Assembly: GCA_012656075.1 (NCBI GenBank) | Contig: JAAKBF010000095.1 | Location: forward strand, 248,001-312,000 | DNA: 64,000 bases | Source of the DNA: Phytophthora hibernalis | Taxonomy: Eukaryota; Oomycota; Peronosporomycetes; Peronosporales; Peronosporaceae | Reading direction: 5' to 3' | Shown here: in pieces, positions 44,040 to 55,890 of the stretch | Layout of the letters: each line of letters starts with the position of its first letter | Position numbering within the stretch: position 1 is the stretch's first letter | Translations under genes and position numbers: made by a program | The notes under the pieces: model-generated | Told to the model about the DNA's origin: nothing | Seen by the model: the letters and a program-made list of their open reading frames with translations, nothing else | Database searches by the model: none

Positions 44040-44157
44040 CCTGCTGTTTAAAGATCCGTGTGCGCAGCACGCGGGCTTCAACCCAGAACCAAGCAGGGTC
44101 ACACCTAGCTCGGCTTAGGTTGTGTCACCGCTCTCAGGGTTTTCAAGGGCGAGACTA
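44040..44157 (+). repeat. composite repeat end related to the Helitron tails
   Basis: Joins two motifs found apart elsewhere. One is the hairpin block CCGTGTGCGCAGCACGCGGG (cf. the 11830-12010 region, inverted), which is followed by CCAAGCAGGG. The other is GGTTGTGTCACCGCTCTCAG followed by GGTTTTCAAGGG (cf. 16165-16210, inverted). It ends at GAGACTAA near 44155. Confidence 0.5.
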
Positions 44158-44419
44158 AAGAGGGCCATTTGAAAGAGGGCCATTACAAAGGAAAGGACAG
44201 TGGTCAGTTCGTAGAATACAGCTGGCATGCTTCAACCTAGGGTATACAAATACAAAGTTGAATACAAACCGTGTCCGTTGCAGATTACCGTGTCCGTTGC
44301 AGAGTAGATAATTATAAAAGACTGGGGCCATCCTCGGCCGATAGGAATCGAAGACGTTGAGGTAATGATCAGATGCTATCAACCAATTATGAAGGAGGAC
44401 GGGGCATTCACCTCTAAAG

Positions 44420-45795
44420 GTGAGCACAGCTATCTCATTTTCCAAAACCCCCAACGCCCCCAACACCGGCCCCTCCCAGCATCTCCAACGCACTTCCAGC
44501 AGTAGAAAACAGAAACCACCACGCCTCAAAAAAACATCTATCCACATTGCTCAACGCTGCTTCACCAGCCTGTTCCCCGAAACCCCGCTCGTCACCGTCG
44601 GAGTATACGCCTCCGAACCGCTCGAGCTCGTCGACTTCCCCAATTTTCAACAGCAAGAAGGGATCTACTACCCACATGGACCGAGAGGATTGCCAGCGTC
44701 CGATGGTAGATCCCCATGACGCTCCCGATTCTTGTCCCAACCAGGGGTCTATGGATATGACCGACCTACTTCGCTGCCCTCCTATTGAGAGCCCTCAACA
44801 CAAGCCTAATCCCAAAACTTCGGGTCACTACCTTCAAGCCCTCTCTTGCCTTTGTCGGAGATAGCTACGGGTTGTGATTTGGTGTCTTCACTAGCTGCAC
44901 GGACGAAGACAGTAGAGATACAGCCTCCACCCAAGGAGACATACGCCGCTCTGCACACGTGGACAAAATATCATGGTTTCAACGTAACCACGCGTCGGGC
45001 ATTCTACACTGACACCACCCCAGATTTGTTTTGAAGCGTGGGTTCGATTGTGATCGTGGCGGCAAACCCAAATGCACGCAACATCTCACGGACGAAGAAC
45101 GCAAGCGACCAATGCGCGGGTCGATGCGTATGGGTTGCTCGATGAAGATTATCGTGAGGGCCATAAATGTGGAAGATCTGACCGGCCCCTGGATGATTGT
45201 GCACACTCGTAATGGGAGTTCTCTTCACAACCACCCACCCTAGGGTCCACCCTGGACACCGTCAACGTGCTGCAGCGGACACTGAAATTGCTCATGCTGC
45301 TTCCCTACAAGATCTAATCGAAGCTCAAACGGCAGTGGGGATTACCGCTGGTAGCGTGCGGGCTAGTCTGCTCCAGGCGGATCCCGATTCCATTGTGATT
45401 CCTCAAGACATCGCCAATATCAAGAACGCAGCTCGGCGTCGTGAGCTACCTACGAAGACTGTCATGGAGACTTTGTTCTCTCGCTTGGAAGCGGATGGCT
45501 TCTACTATCGGTGGGAGGTTGACCCGCAATCGCTACAACTTCTCTATCTGTTCTGGGCTCATCCTGGCACAATCGTTCAGTATCGACGTCACCCCGATAT
45601 CCTGGCGATGGCCTGCACCTACAAGAGATAGAGAGGATGATTACGTTTGGGCAATGACTACACTCTGACGTTTTCTCTCCGACATGGAAGTTGGTCTGCC
45701 AAGTGTGATACTCACCGACAGAGACCTGGCGTCGATGAATGCTATCGACCACGTGTTTTCTGGGATTCCAGTCTTGTAGATGGCACATGAACAAG
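44420..45795 (+). pseudogene. Mutator-like (MULE) transposase relic
   Basis: Pieces in different frames line up as one protein. The N-terminal part has PPIESPQHKPNPKTSGHYLQ. A FAR1/FLYWCH-like zinc-binding region follows (GFDCDRGGKPKC...MGCSMKIIVRAI, LHNHPP). A middle domain reads PQDIANIKNAARRREL and WAHPGTIVQYRRHPDILAM. The MULE catalytic part has VILTDRDLASMNAIDHVF and CRWHMNKNV. About 30 residues seem deleted between DILAM.CTYK and DDYVWAMTTL near 45630, and in-frame stops and shifts occur at about 44865, 45034, 45243, 45631 and 45778. It stops abruptly at a tandem repeat at 45805. Confidence 0.75.
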
Positions 45796-45804
45796 AACGT
45801 TCGT

Positions 45805-46430
45805 CGTACAACTCGTCCTACAACACGCGATTGCCGCTGGTCTCCATTCCGACGCCCATTACCGCCGCGGCGGTGGCCGTCGAAACCGCTCCAGCAGCCG
45901 CGCAGCTATCAAATCGAAATTTGGCACGGTAGTTCACGTCCTTGCCGTTCTCCAGAAACTTTTTCACCTCGTACAACTCGTCCTGCAACACGCGATTGCC
46001 GCTAGGCGCCATGCCGACGCCGATTGCCGCTGCTGTGGAGGCCTCGTGGCCGTCGAAACCACTCCAGCAGCCGCGCAGCTCTCAAATCGAAATTTGGCAC
46101 GGTAGTTCACGTCCTTGCCGTTCTCCAGAAACTTCTTCACCTCGTACAACTCGTCCTGCAACACGCGATTGCCGCTAGGCGCCATGCCGACGCCGATTGC
46201 CGCTGCTGTGGAGGCCTCGTGGTCGACGAAGCCGCTCCAGCAGTCGCACCGCTCTCAACTTGGCCTTCAAGACCCTATGTCACGTTCTTGCCTCTCTTCA
46301 AGGGTTCTGCATCGTGTACGACTTGTCCTCCAGTACGAGTTTGCCGCTGGGCGCCATTCTGACGACGAACAGCGTCGTGGTGGCGGTCGTCAAAGCCGCC
46401 CCAGCAGTCACGCAGGCCTAAATATGATCC
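45805..46430 (-). repeat. tandem repeat, 165-173-bp units, coding-like on the minus strand
   Basis: Units start near 45805, 45970, 46143 and (diverged) 46315. On the minus strand each unit translates to about 56 residues around MAPSGNRVLQDELYEVKKF and NGKDVNYRAKFRF. The first three units are nearly identical; the fourth is diverged. Codon-like conservation suggests the repeat comes from a protein-coding gene, now without clear ends. Family unknown. Confidence 0.6.
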
Positions 46431-47336
46431 TCGGCGATGCTATGCGGCTTGTTGCCGCTCTTCGGGACAACTAGTCGCTGGGCTGTGGCTTTGTGACAAA
46501 GGCGCTCCCGTAGCGGTGACAGAAACCTGCTGGACTTCGGTCTTCTATGCTGGGTTTCTTTACTTCGGGCACCTCACCACCTCGGCGTGGCAGCAATGAA
46601 CTTAGTTGTAGTTGGTCGCTAAACAGAAGAACACATAGGCTCAGTAATATAACACTTGCCACGTTTGTGGTGCTCTTACTAAGTAGTAGATCTTGTTTCC
46701 TCTCCGCGCGCAAATTGTTGCCCAGGTTTCTCAATCTGTCGTTCGCACGGTTTCGGTGCGCTCAAATTGTAGTTGATCTTGTACACCAGATGCCAAGTGA
46801 TGCGCGATGACACCACCACAACCTGGGGCTCCAGCACATGTGGACCGTGCGCAAGCCGTCCCGTGAACAAGAACTGAACAACGTCGCCCTACAGACCGGC
46901 CAGTGAATCGTGTAGTCTGTACCCAGCTAAGTGATTCGCAGGAGTAGATACAAGTAGTCAAGTCTCGGATGGGTGCAAAGTCATACAAACCAGAGCATGT
47001 TCGGTCTCGATCTTTGCGGCATACATTACCAACGATATTCGCTCCACATCCGATTCTTCGTTTTGTGGTGCTTTTGGTTGCTTCTTGCATTGCCATACTT
47101 TTCACGGGACAATGTCTAGTCCGACCACGAAGCAGACTCATCGTCAAGATAGCAACAGTGGTGATGTTCAAACAAAACGACGGAGAACAACACGTGGATC
47201 AGCAACAAATGTGAAGCCACGAGTGACAGCTGCATTGCCATACCTTGAAGGTGCCTAGGGCTGCTGACATTTTGAAATCTTGTACAGCGTACGATCGAGA
47301 AGAATTAGTGTGCTTCGCGACTTCTTCGTCGCGAAA
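46431..47336. other. intergenic region, no recognised genes
   Basis: Minus-strand ORFs of 87 and 146 codons (46471-46734 and 46731-47171) lack recognisable motifs, and no RNA gene was seen. Probably TE debris. Confidence 0.35.
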
Positions 47337-47708
47337 ATGGTTTTCAAGGCCACCGCGTGGGTTACTGACCTCTATGTGCCGCCTGGTGGTGATCAAGACG
47401 GAGTAGCAGGCGTCGACTACTTTTTGGGCGAGCAGGCACTGGTTGAGGAATACAACAAGATTTTTGGTGCCGCCAGCCAAACACGCGATATTGTCGAGAT
47501 GGATGTCGAAGCAGGAGAGGCAGGGACAGTTACGATGAATGTGGATAGTGGTGAAGATACGGCTATAGAGGACTATGTATCGCCGGAGAAAGATGGACCT
47601 GGTGAATTTACAAGGTGTGCTGTTTGCTCCTTGGAATGTTCGAAAGACAGAACATGCATGAGCTGCAACAAATTCATGCACCATTTCTGCTCCCACGAGG
47701 TGTACTGA
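47337..47708 (+). CDS. hypothetical fragment with Cys/His zinc-finger-like tail
   Basis: From ATG 47337: MVFKATAWVTDLYVPPGGDQ, an acidic middle, and a C-terminal CAVCSLECSKDRTCMSCNKF followed by MHHFC. The spacing C-x2-C-x(n)-C-x2-C-x4-HHFC looks like a treble-clef or PHD-like zinc site. The frame is open upstream to 47280 without an ATG. It lies between a MULE relic and a gypsy fragment, so a transposon accessory ORF is the likeliest origin; not recognised further. Confidence 0.4.
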   Translation: MVFKATAWVTDLYVPPGGDQDGVAGVDYFLGEQALVEEYNKIFGAASQTRDIVEMDVEAGEAGTVTMNVDSGEDTAIEDYVSPEKDGPGEFTRCAVCSLECSKDRTCMSCNKFMHHFCSHEVY

Positions 47709-47966
47709 GATTTTCCATGTATCAGCTCCGCAGGCTGGCGATTTTGGACGAATGACATCGCTGCAGCAAAATAATACCTCATGTATCTTTTGGAAGGAAA
47801 TCGCCCCGAAAACCTCCTATCCCCAATATAATTTTGGCGTTAACCTGTGAGACGGGATAATTCTCAAGGGTACATTATGTATCTTTTTGCCGCGTTTGAC
47901 TTGACATTTGTATGCTGAGGCTTAAAATAGACTTGTATTGGGTATAACGATAGGGTTTATATAATA

Positions 47967-48003
47967 GTCTCGCCCGGTTTTCAAGAGTGAGGCTCCGGTG
48001 TAT
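47967..48003 (+). repeat. end-like motif related to 16150-16215 and 44115-44157
   Basis: TCTCGCCCGGTTTTCAAGAG followed by TGAGGCTCCGGTGTA. On the other strand it matches ACACCSGAGCCTCACYCTTG / AAAACC at 16155-16190. Confidence 0.5.
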
Positions 48004-48716
48004 TACCGTATTTGTCGGATCGAGTGTGACACGTTTTAACATTTCAAATCAAGTGAAAAGGAAAATGTTTGCAAATTTGATATCGATTTGCTTTCGTGGC
48101 ATCCGCCTCCGGTATATTTAAATCACTATTAGTAAGCACTGACAATTTGTTTGAACCGGAGGAGTGTCACCCTTAAATGATTTGTTGTCTCATTGATGAA
48201 GTCTATGCATTTGGCCGGAGATATTATTTTGAAGATGCTGGTTCATCAACTCACTGAAGGCGACATCTTCTGCAAGTCGTAAATGGGCTTAGCAACATCA
48301 CTAAGTGTCTAAATCCATTAATTTTAAAGCTCTGCGGGGTTCGTTGTTTCAAATTCCCCACACTTTCAGCTCCGGTTTAGCCTGGTATACCGTGTTAAGT
48401 GAAACCAACATATTCACATTACTGAAGTACATGTTTGTGTTTGCACTCACAAGCATGATCCGCTCAACATTCGCTGACAGCATACAAGTACGGTGAGGCC
48501 AAGGGCAAGTTTTGAAAAAGTTGTGGGTTGACATGCCTGTTTGATCGACAACTTGAAAACTGTATGAACTTACTTTTGCAAATATTGGCCCAATTTCGTA
48601 TGGAGACAGGGAAACTATTACATGTATTAATACATGTACCCTATTTATCGGATCGAGTGATACATACGGCTCGCTTCATGAGCAGAGGTCACTGCTCTCC
48701 AAATGACATTAATAAC
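48004..48716. other. intergenic region, no recognised genes
   Basis: AT-rich. It contains TACATGTA words near 48619 and 48631 but no family-like ORF. Contains the left boundary of the gypsy fragment, not resolved. Confidence 0.35.
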
Positions 48717-50582
48717 CTAGCCCTTAGTGGTACCTTGAGTTCCCGTTGGCAAGACCGTCATCTCGACTATCCTTCTTCTCCTCGAGAGGAATCTTCGCCA
48801 GCCCGCTCGCGTACGTGCCGGGTTTATCAAGTGAGCGTTACGTGTACAAGTTGCCGCAATATTCAGAGAGAGCGACACACCGTGCGCACAAGAGGATCGT
48901 CTGAAGTGTGTTTTAGCCGTCCGCACAGCAATCTGCTGCGTGTTGGGCAAATGGACGTTTGCTATGTGGTCCACGTAGAAGAAGAACAGCAGCACAGTAA
49001 GCTGGTGCAACGGCTTCTCAAGGACGGCCAGTACCACGGAATGATGATCGAGCGGCAGTACGGATTGGCGACGATTGAAACCCAGCACGGCAAGCGTGTC
49101 GTGTTGCCACCAGCGTTGTGGGCAACGATTTTCAAGGAGATGCACGGCTCGGTTTGGGCTGGACACCTTCGTGGACCGCACACGTATGGACGAGTGGCGC
49201 AATTGTACTGGTGGCCACGGCTATAACGTGAAGTGAATAGATGGGTGCGAGGATGTCAAGAATGCGGAAGTAGAACAGCGCGACCGCGCGAAGTGATTCC
49301 AGCACTACGAAGTATCAGAGGCGGTGATGTTGGTGATCGATGGGCGTTGGACGTGGCGGGACCCTTTCATGTGGCAAGTGGCGGAGAGCGGTATGTGATA
49401 GCAGCACTGGAATACGTGACACGCTACGCGGTGGCGAGGTGTGTGACGCAGCACACTGCAGAGAATGTTGCGACGTTCTTAATGGAGGAGGTTGTATTGA
49501 AATTCGGCGTGTTTCGCGAACTACTGACTGATGGAGCTCCAGAGATGGTGGGCAAAGTAATCGAGCAGCTAGTGAACCTGTTACAAGCGAATCAGATCAC
49601 TCCGGTTCCTTACAGACCACAAATGATTAGCTTAGTAGAGAGATTTCACCGATCGTGGAAGGATTGCGCGAGTACATTCATGTCGAGCAACGCGCAGGAC
49701 GACTGGAACCTGTATGTGAAGTTTGAAGTGTACGCATATAACTCAGCACGGCACTCAACTGTGGCTCTCACACCAAACGAGTTGATGATGGGGAGACGAC
49801 TGAGAGCACCTAACGAGCTGCTACGGAAGATGGAGACGACCGAAGCCGGCGACTTGATGCAGTATCACCAGAAGTTGTTGAACGCAACGGAGCGAAGTCA
49901 TGAGTGCGCCGAGAAGGCACGACGCAAAGAACAAGCGCGTCAAGCGCACTACTACAACCTCAAGGTGTGGCAGAAACGGACGTTTGCAGTTGGCGATCGC
50001 GTTTGGGTATATAACCCACCGCGCGGCCCCAAAGCAACTAAATTTGTACACCAGTGGATGGGACCGATGCGAATAACGGAAGGTGCTGGTTACGAAAACT
50101 ACGTGCTGCAACGAGAAGACAAGAATGGAGCGCCTGAGATAATGATAGCGTACGTTTCATTTATTGTTAGCTACCACTACCCAGATACACTGCTGCAGCA
50201 AGTGGCGGACGACCTGAAGAGGGAACTGGACGATGAAGATCAGGGCGAAGTCACAGACGGCGATGGCGCGACGGCAAGAGCGGCTGTACGTGCAGCGACG
50301 GCAGCTCGCCGTACAGCACCAGCTGGACGAGTACCAAAGCGGAATCGAGACGCAGATGACAGCGCGCCGAGAATCAGCGACACGAGTGAGCGACTGGTGG
50401 AAACGCGGAGATGGCGGCGACGAAATCAAGCCGGCCAGTACGTATTGTAGTACGAACTCCGACCTGTTGGACGTAGCACACACAATGATGATGAACGGCG
50501 GCGGGTATCGGTTAGCTAGTACGACCGATTGTTGCTGGACGGTGGAGTCGTGGAAGACCCCACAATTGAGGAAGTCGTGTAA
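48717..50582 (+). pseudogene. gypsy pol: integrase with chromo-like tail
   Basis: The HHCC zinc domain (HGSVWAGHLRGPHTYGR...CQECG) is followed by the catalytic core with Asp in WALDVAGPF, Asp in LTDGAPEM and Glu in LVERFHRSW, the DDE triad of retroviral-type integrases. The linker VGDRVWVYNPPRG and MGPMRI are the usual gypsy C-terminal beta-barrel. Three in-frame stops interrupt it: TAA 49224-49226 inside the zinc domain, TAG 50448-50450 and TAG 50517-50519. The true end is TAA 50580-50582. Stops rather than frameshifts dominate, so this one is truly decayed. Confidence 0.82.
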
Positions 50583-51564
50583 CAGGGTGGCGGCGACAGC
50601 TGCTAGCAACTCGCACAACGACCGAAAAAAGTGAGCAAATGGATGGACGAACTGATGAAGACTGGTCGAGCGACGGCTCGGGCAGCACACTGATGACTGA
50701 TGAACGAAGGCTGGCTGGGCGTTGGCTCGGTCAGCCTACTGGGCGAATGAGCGGTGACTGGTTGGGCGAGACGTCGACTGACTGGCAGAAGGGCGTACGG
50801 GCAGCAGCTGAGCGCGACGAAGAGTGGCAGCGACCCTCTGGCGATCTGCAGCACGCACGCTGGACGCTGGGTTCAAAAGATTTGGGCGGCCGATGAACGA
50901 GTGGAGAGATCACTTTGGAAGTTGCTTTGGAGGGCACAAGCGGTACCCTCACGTTAGAATTTGCGTTGGAGAGCGCAACCGGACTTTGAATGTTGCTTTG
51001 GGGACGTAAGTGGCACGACGGTCACGAACGGACGAACGGACGTGGACTTTGACTGCGGCACGGAGAGTGTGGCCCCTGACGAACGGACGAACGGACGAAC
51101 GAACGAACGAGCGGCGCGTACGCGACGAGCGAGTACTGGTGACAAGCGGAGGCTCTGGTGTGACGCAGGACTGCTGTGTCGGTCCGAGTTTGCTGACGGC
51201 TGCGACATGAGGACGGGCGCCTGAGGCGTAGAGGTCCGAGTGGGTAAGTGAGCGTTGGTCATCAGTCGACGCGAGATACCAAGACAAGCGAGTAGTGTAC
51301 GTGAAGCGAGTAGTGTATTGATTGATTGTTGTTGAACGAAATAAAGTAGGTTGTGCTGCCAGACGGGCACACACCGGCGCGAGGACAGAAGTTCTGGACT
51401 CGACGGCCTGACGGACTTTGGAGTCGCAATTGGCACCGTGTCGACCAACCCCGGCGTGCAGGGGAACTAAAGAAGACACGTTGCAGCTCAATAGACCTGC
51501 GCCAGCGGCACATACAACGCTTATTTCATCAAATAAAACCCGGTAACTTTAGCTTTTTGTCACA
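50578..51564 (+). repeat. probable 3' LTR of the gypsy element
   Basis: Begins TGTAACAGGG, overlapping the pol stop, as is usual. It contains AATAAA at about 51340 and 51533, a GAACGGAC/GAAC tandem stretch at 51078-51115, and possibly ends TGTCACA at 51564. With no 5' partner the ends are provisional. Confidence 0.45.
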
Positions 51565-51901
51565 ATCCTTGTGAAATTTGACGGTGTGTATGTAACGTGT
51601 AACCTGTGGGGGATGTTGAAATTGTGGTTTAGTTTGATGATATTGTAGGGCTTACTATGTGGTCATCTACTCCCTCTCATCTTCGTTAGACCTCTCAACC
51701 GCTCCAACACGAGCAAATACTACCCGCCCATCATATCGTGTGCCGTGAAGTACCTGGGGAATTTGTGCTCGCCACCCCGACGACTTGTGTGGTAATCGGT
51801 GCATAGCTGCACAACACGACCTACATCGCCGAAAGATCTACGAAGAGTACATGTACATGCACCTCTATCTACCACGTTATGCACTGCGAGAAATCTAAAT
51901 A
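51565..51901. other. intergenic region, no recognised genes
   Basis: Nothing supported; one TACATGTA word near 51850. Confidence 0.3.
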
Positions 51902-53055
51902 TCAAGGAGAGATTGAACTGAACCACGCAAGTGAATTCAGGTAACAACCAATAAAGATGTTACTTCTTACGGACAATGCACATTGCTTCTTTCTTTTCTT
52001 GTGCTGTCTGTAGTAGATGTCGTCGGATGGGACGTTTGTTCCGCTTCCACGTCGGTAGAATCTCTTGGGTGAAAGAGTTTCGCGCGTCATACCAAATGGC
52101 TGTTCCGTAAACCACTCTGGCGAGCGGTAGTATGTGCACTTGCCGCAGTAGCACTGTTTCCACCGGAGGTCATCTAGTTGGTCAGCCAGAATGTCGACTT
52201 CATTCATGGCCATACTCAAATAGAGCGTAATATTGTAGCCCTTCTCTTTGCGAAATCCGCCCATGCCGTGCTTATGGATGTCCTCCGCGTCGACAGTATG
52301 ATCAGCCTTCATGGCTACATAGCGCTCCACATGCTCACCGAGCGCTTTACGGGCATGACGAAGATAGATATTTAGAAAACTCAATCGGTCACGGATGTCG
52401 TTGCGCGTGATCTAGTACAATAGAGGTGCAAAAATTAAACTAATGTCGCTCTTTGTACAAATTCAATGAACAGAAACGTACATCAGAAATCTCCATGGAG
52501 GGCTTCAGCCACCTCATCATCATGAGAAACTCATGGACGAGTTCTTCTTTGCCTTGGTATATGCCCGCGTACAACTCATGCATTTGTTTCACAGGTAACG
52601 CTGCAATAAAATCGTCGACTTCGCTGGAGGTCTTCATACCAGTCTCATAGTCCTTGTATCGAAGACGTTATCGTATTAGCAATATCACTTTGAGCTATTC
52701 GTACGATGAATTACAACGTACACGGAAGTCAGACGAATAGTACACGGGGTACAAGTTGTCGAATTCAATGGGTTTACTGCTGCTGAAGTATTGGAGAGCC
52801 TTTCTTGCATTTAACACATTTAGGGATCCCGTACAACAGTTATGAACTCAATAGTGCTTACCTTGTCCAAGCTTACGCCTTCTGCACCATAGAAACGACG
52901 CCCATTTGGTGCGACCACCTTATCCGGATTAGGTAGCTAGGAATATGTGCCCAACTAAGCCACACGCCAGTAGAAGAAGCAAGAACAGGTCGACGTACCT
53001 GAACAATGGAATCGAAATCCCGGCAGCGATCCGCCATCTTTGCACGACACGTCAA
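51902..53055 (-). CDS. unknown multi-exon gene
   Basis: Splice-consistent exons on the minus strand. Exon 1 is MADRCRDFDSIVQ from 53037 (or MTCRAK.. from 53055) to donor GTACGT at 52998. Exon 2 is 52936-52862 (LPNPDKVVAPNGRRFYGAEG, then VSLDK). Exon 3, near 52790-52726, reads KPIEFDNLYPVYYSSDFR. Exon 4 runs from about 52660 to 52483 (DYETGMKTSSEVDDFIAALP...MEISD). The last exon runs from about 52412 (ITRNDIRDRLSFLNIYLRHA; also WKQCYCGKCTYYRSPEWF, SPKRFYRRGSG) to a stop at 51902. The junction of exons 2 and 3 is out of phase by one base, perhaps another indel. CYCGKC could bind metal. No family is recognised; a TE-captured gene or a lineage-specific gene is possible. Confidence 0.45.
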
Positions 53056-53373
53056 AATCTGACTGATCGTGAGTTTTCCACGCAGCGTGGCGTGTCGCCA
53101 CTGGCGACACAGGATTTACGTGCATCCCTCAACGGCCAAGCAAAGCCTGTTGTGGTTATCTAACACGTAAAACCCAATGAATTTACGAGGTGGTTCATGT
53201 AGAGAAGCGAGAGCTATGATTTGGTTGTTCTGGGCGTAGTGCTGCAAGCCGTTTTCTCAGTTGGCACCACCACGTCATCGCCACACATTTGCTGTTTTGA
53301 AATCGTTGGGTGTGACACACCGTTAGCTAGTTTTTCCATAGCGGATTTCCATGGAAGCGGCGAAGAAATAATT

Positions 53374-53658
53374 CTAAGAGTAACACGATCGTTTCACTTC
53401 AGCTAACTTCAAGTTGCTGGGTCGTAAGATATCCGAAATATCCAATGCTTTTCGCAGGTTTTGATCGGTTTTTAGAGGCATCGATGGAAGCCGCCTTACT
53501 TTACACCTAGCTCCTCGCTCCTCATTGGATAAAACAAAAGCAGGTGGAAAAGAGCGACCCTTCAAGCCAAAGGTAGCAAAATGTCCCCTTCGACTCGAAG
53601 TTCGAGGGGGTACAAATTCACCTTGTATTGAAACAGCCTTGGATGGGGCATAATGCAC
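53374..53658 (-). CDS. hypothetical small ORF, uncertain
   Basis: 94 codons from ATG, MHYAPSKAVSIQGEFVPPRT, basic and Ser/Pro-rich, with no membrane helix or known motif. Could be an exon or chance. Confidence 0.25.
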   Translation of the reverse strand: MHYAPSKAVSIQGEFVPPRTSSRRGHFATFGLKGRSFPPAFVLSNEERGARCKVRRLPSMPLKTDQNLRKALDISDILRPSNLKLAEVKRSCYS

Positions 53659-53929
53659 CCCGTCCGCGAAAGGGTTAACCCTTTTTTAATAGCGGAAATT
53701 TTTAATATTTGCTGTCATACTGCCCTTATTAACCGCCACCGCCCAATGTTTGGATGGGAATTCTGTGCATTCTGTCACAGAATGCATCTGCCAGTGGCAG
53801 TGCCACCTTGTTACAGATCTGAAGATCAATTATGTCAAAACAGCCGTCCCAAATAGAGAGATGTTACTGGTGGAAGATTTTTAAATCTTAAAAGAGGTAA
53901 GATCTAGAAATAACTTGAGATTTGTATTA

Positions 53930-54950
53930 TTAACAAAGCCGCGACTTCGCTCTGGATTTTACTGTTGAGATCACCAAACTACCGGTAAGTTTCTGTTTAT
54001 AGAAAAATGGATTGGAATTCGTCGTGCCAAATCTGAACTCTAATATCCACTCTGCATAGGTGTTTGCATCCTATCCAGTATTTCGGGTCCGAATCCGTCC
54101 GGCCGCTCCCCCTCTTCATTTGCCGTAGCGCCACTGCCTCTCGGCCTTGATGCTGTGGTACTAACTTCGATTCTCCATCCATCTACCCGTGTCGACTACT
54201 CCTTGTAAACTCCCCAACACTCCGTTGGCCCCGATTACTTGCATGTATTTCGTTTCGTGTCCATCGCATAGTTGGTATGGCATCCACCATCTTGTTATGG
54301 CTGCGATAATGGTGCGTCCATGACGCTACCTCGCATCTATCAGCCAACTTACTGGTAATTCGATTACATTTGGCTAATACTTCGAGGTTCAGCTTATTCT
54401 TCGCCTTCATTTCCTATCAGTATCTCCTAATCAATACAATCCAAAATTGGCGTTTATGAATATGAAATGAATCAGGAAACGAATCAGTAACACAGTACCT
54501 AACAAATTATTTTTCAAAGTATTAGCAAAATATTAGATGAAGGAGTGTTGAAGGAACCCTAAATTCGTCGATCTAGCATCAGTTCGCTTCTAATTAAACG
54601 GTTGCTACTTGTAACTATGACAATCACGCCTGCGTATTTACTCAAACGAAATCCCTCCCAATGCGTTTAACTTTCTCACCGTGTATCCATAGGGCACCGG
54701 GCGTAGTAATTTCCTAAATTATGCTGGCCAAGATAGCTGCAGGAAATGTTTCTTTCAAATTGCACGAAAAAGTGTCCGTGAATGATGCGATTTTAAATTT
54801 TGTACGTAGTCTTGCATGGAAGTGGGGAGATACGTCGGCAATGCAACGACGCACGCATATTCTTACTACATATACACTGTATGAATGCCGGACAATAACA
54901 AAAATTTTTTTACTGGGCACGCTTCAATAATATTCTAAACGTACGGAATT
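53930..54950. repeat. diverged repeat element, copy A
   Basis: Several blocks recur in order at 60095-61145: AAAGCCGCGACTTCGC, TCTGGATTTTACT, GAGTGTTGAAG-like, GCGTATTTACTCAA.CGAAAT, GAAATG.TTC, GCGA.TTAA.ATTTTG and TATGAATGCCGGACAATAAC. It is non-coding and probably an old non-autonomous element. Confidence 0.55.
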
Positions 54951-55890
54951 ATCTACGTAGTCGGTATGATAGTAGTGTGTTGCTCGAAGAAAAATCATCC
55001 AAAATGTTGCTCGAACGGTCTGAATAAATCATCTGCTGCAGGTAAAATACGATTATAAGTGATATCATATCCTGGAGGTGTTTTGTCCTAATCTTCTGCG
55101 GATGGGTCAACCGCCACAAATAAAATAATAATCGATCCGGTTATCAAATATAGCAGGGTTTAAAGCTTACTTGATAAGGTATTCAAAATCGTATTACGAA
55201 AGATATCAGAAATGCAAGGATTCAGACCTCGTTGCAAGACTCTGGATATAAAATCCAAAAGAAAATAATTGCACTTGATTGGCCAAAACAATATATGCTG
55301 TGAAACAGATATTCCACGGAGTCAGATTTATGCTCTGGCAGTGAGTTGCATTCTGTCCGTCGGTGTACGTGTGGCGAGCTCTTAATTTTCTGAGCTCATC
55401 TAAGCTAACTTAGTTTGGTAATTTTAGTGCTATCGAAAATAAATAGTACTACTGCTCTATCATTCTAGAAGACCGGCACTACTACTACTGGAGCATACGG
55501 TAGTAGTTTGAAGTCACTAATAGGAACTTTAAGTACATGTACTGTATAACGAAAATCGCAGCCTAAAAGCTTTACTATAGTACCGGTAGTATTAATAGCT
55601 CGCACTACTGAAAGTTGCATGGGTAGTAGTACTATGTAGTATTACTACGGCAGCCACACATACTACTAGTACTACAGTAGTAAGATGCACCGAAGATGTC
55701 ATTCGCATCATATCCCTCAGCAATATTTGTTGGATCGTGTTGGCAGCAACACTTCAGCTTAGCCGTATCGTTAGCAAATATGTTCTGGGCATGTAGAAGG
55801 CGGAGGCGACTGATACAGACCAAACATCATACTGTTGTATGTTGTACTAGTATACTTCAAAGTTTTTCATTGCAATGATTCAACGCATGT
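54951..55890. other. intergenic region with TAGTAG-type low complexity
   Basis: AT-rich. From about 55445 to 55685 the triplets TAC/TAG recur on both strands (ACTACTACTGG, GTAGTAGTACTATGTAG, ACTACTAGTACTACAGTAG) and can form hairpins. No supported gene. Confidence 0.45.

Larger units (their letters stand above)
48717..51564 (+). mobile_element. Ty3/gypsy retrotransposon, 5'-truncated, with 3' LTR
   Basis: The integrase end of pol (48717-50582) is followed by a probable LTR (50578-51564). Protease, reverse transcriptase, RNase H and the 5' LTR are missing. The element cannot move on its own. Confidence 0.75.

Noticed and set aside
51078..51115. Short direct repeats (GAACGGAC / GAAC) considered as a CRISPR-like array
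   Set aside because: No spacers, units of 4-8 bp, inside an LTR of a eukaryotic genome.
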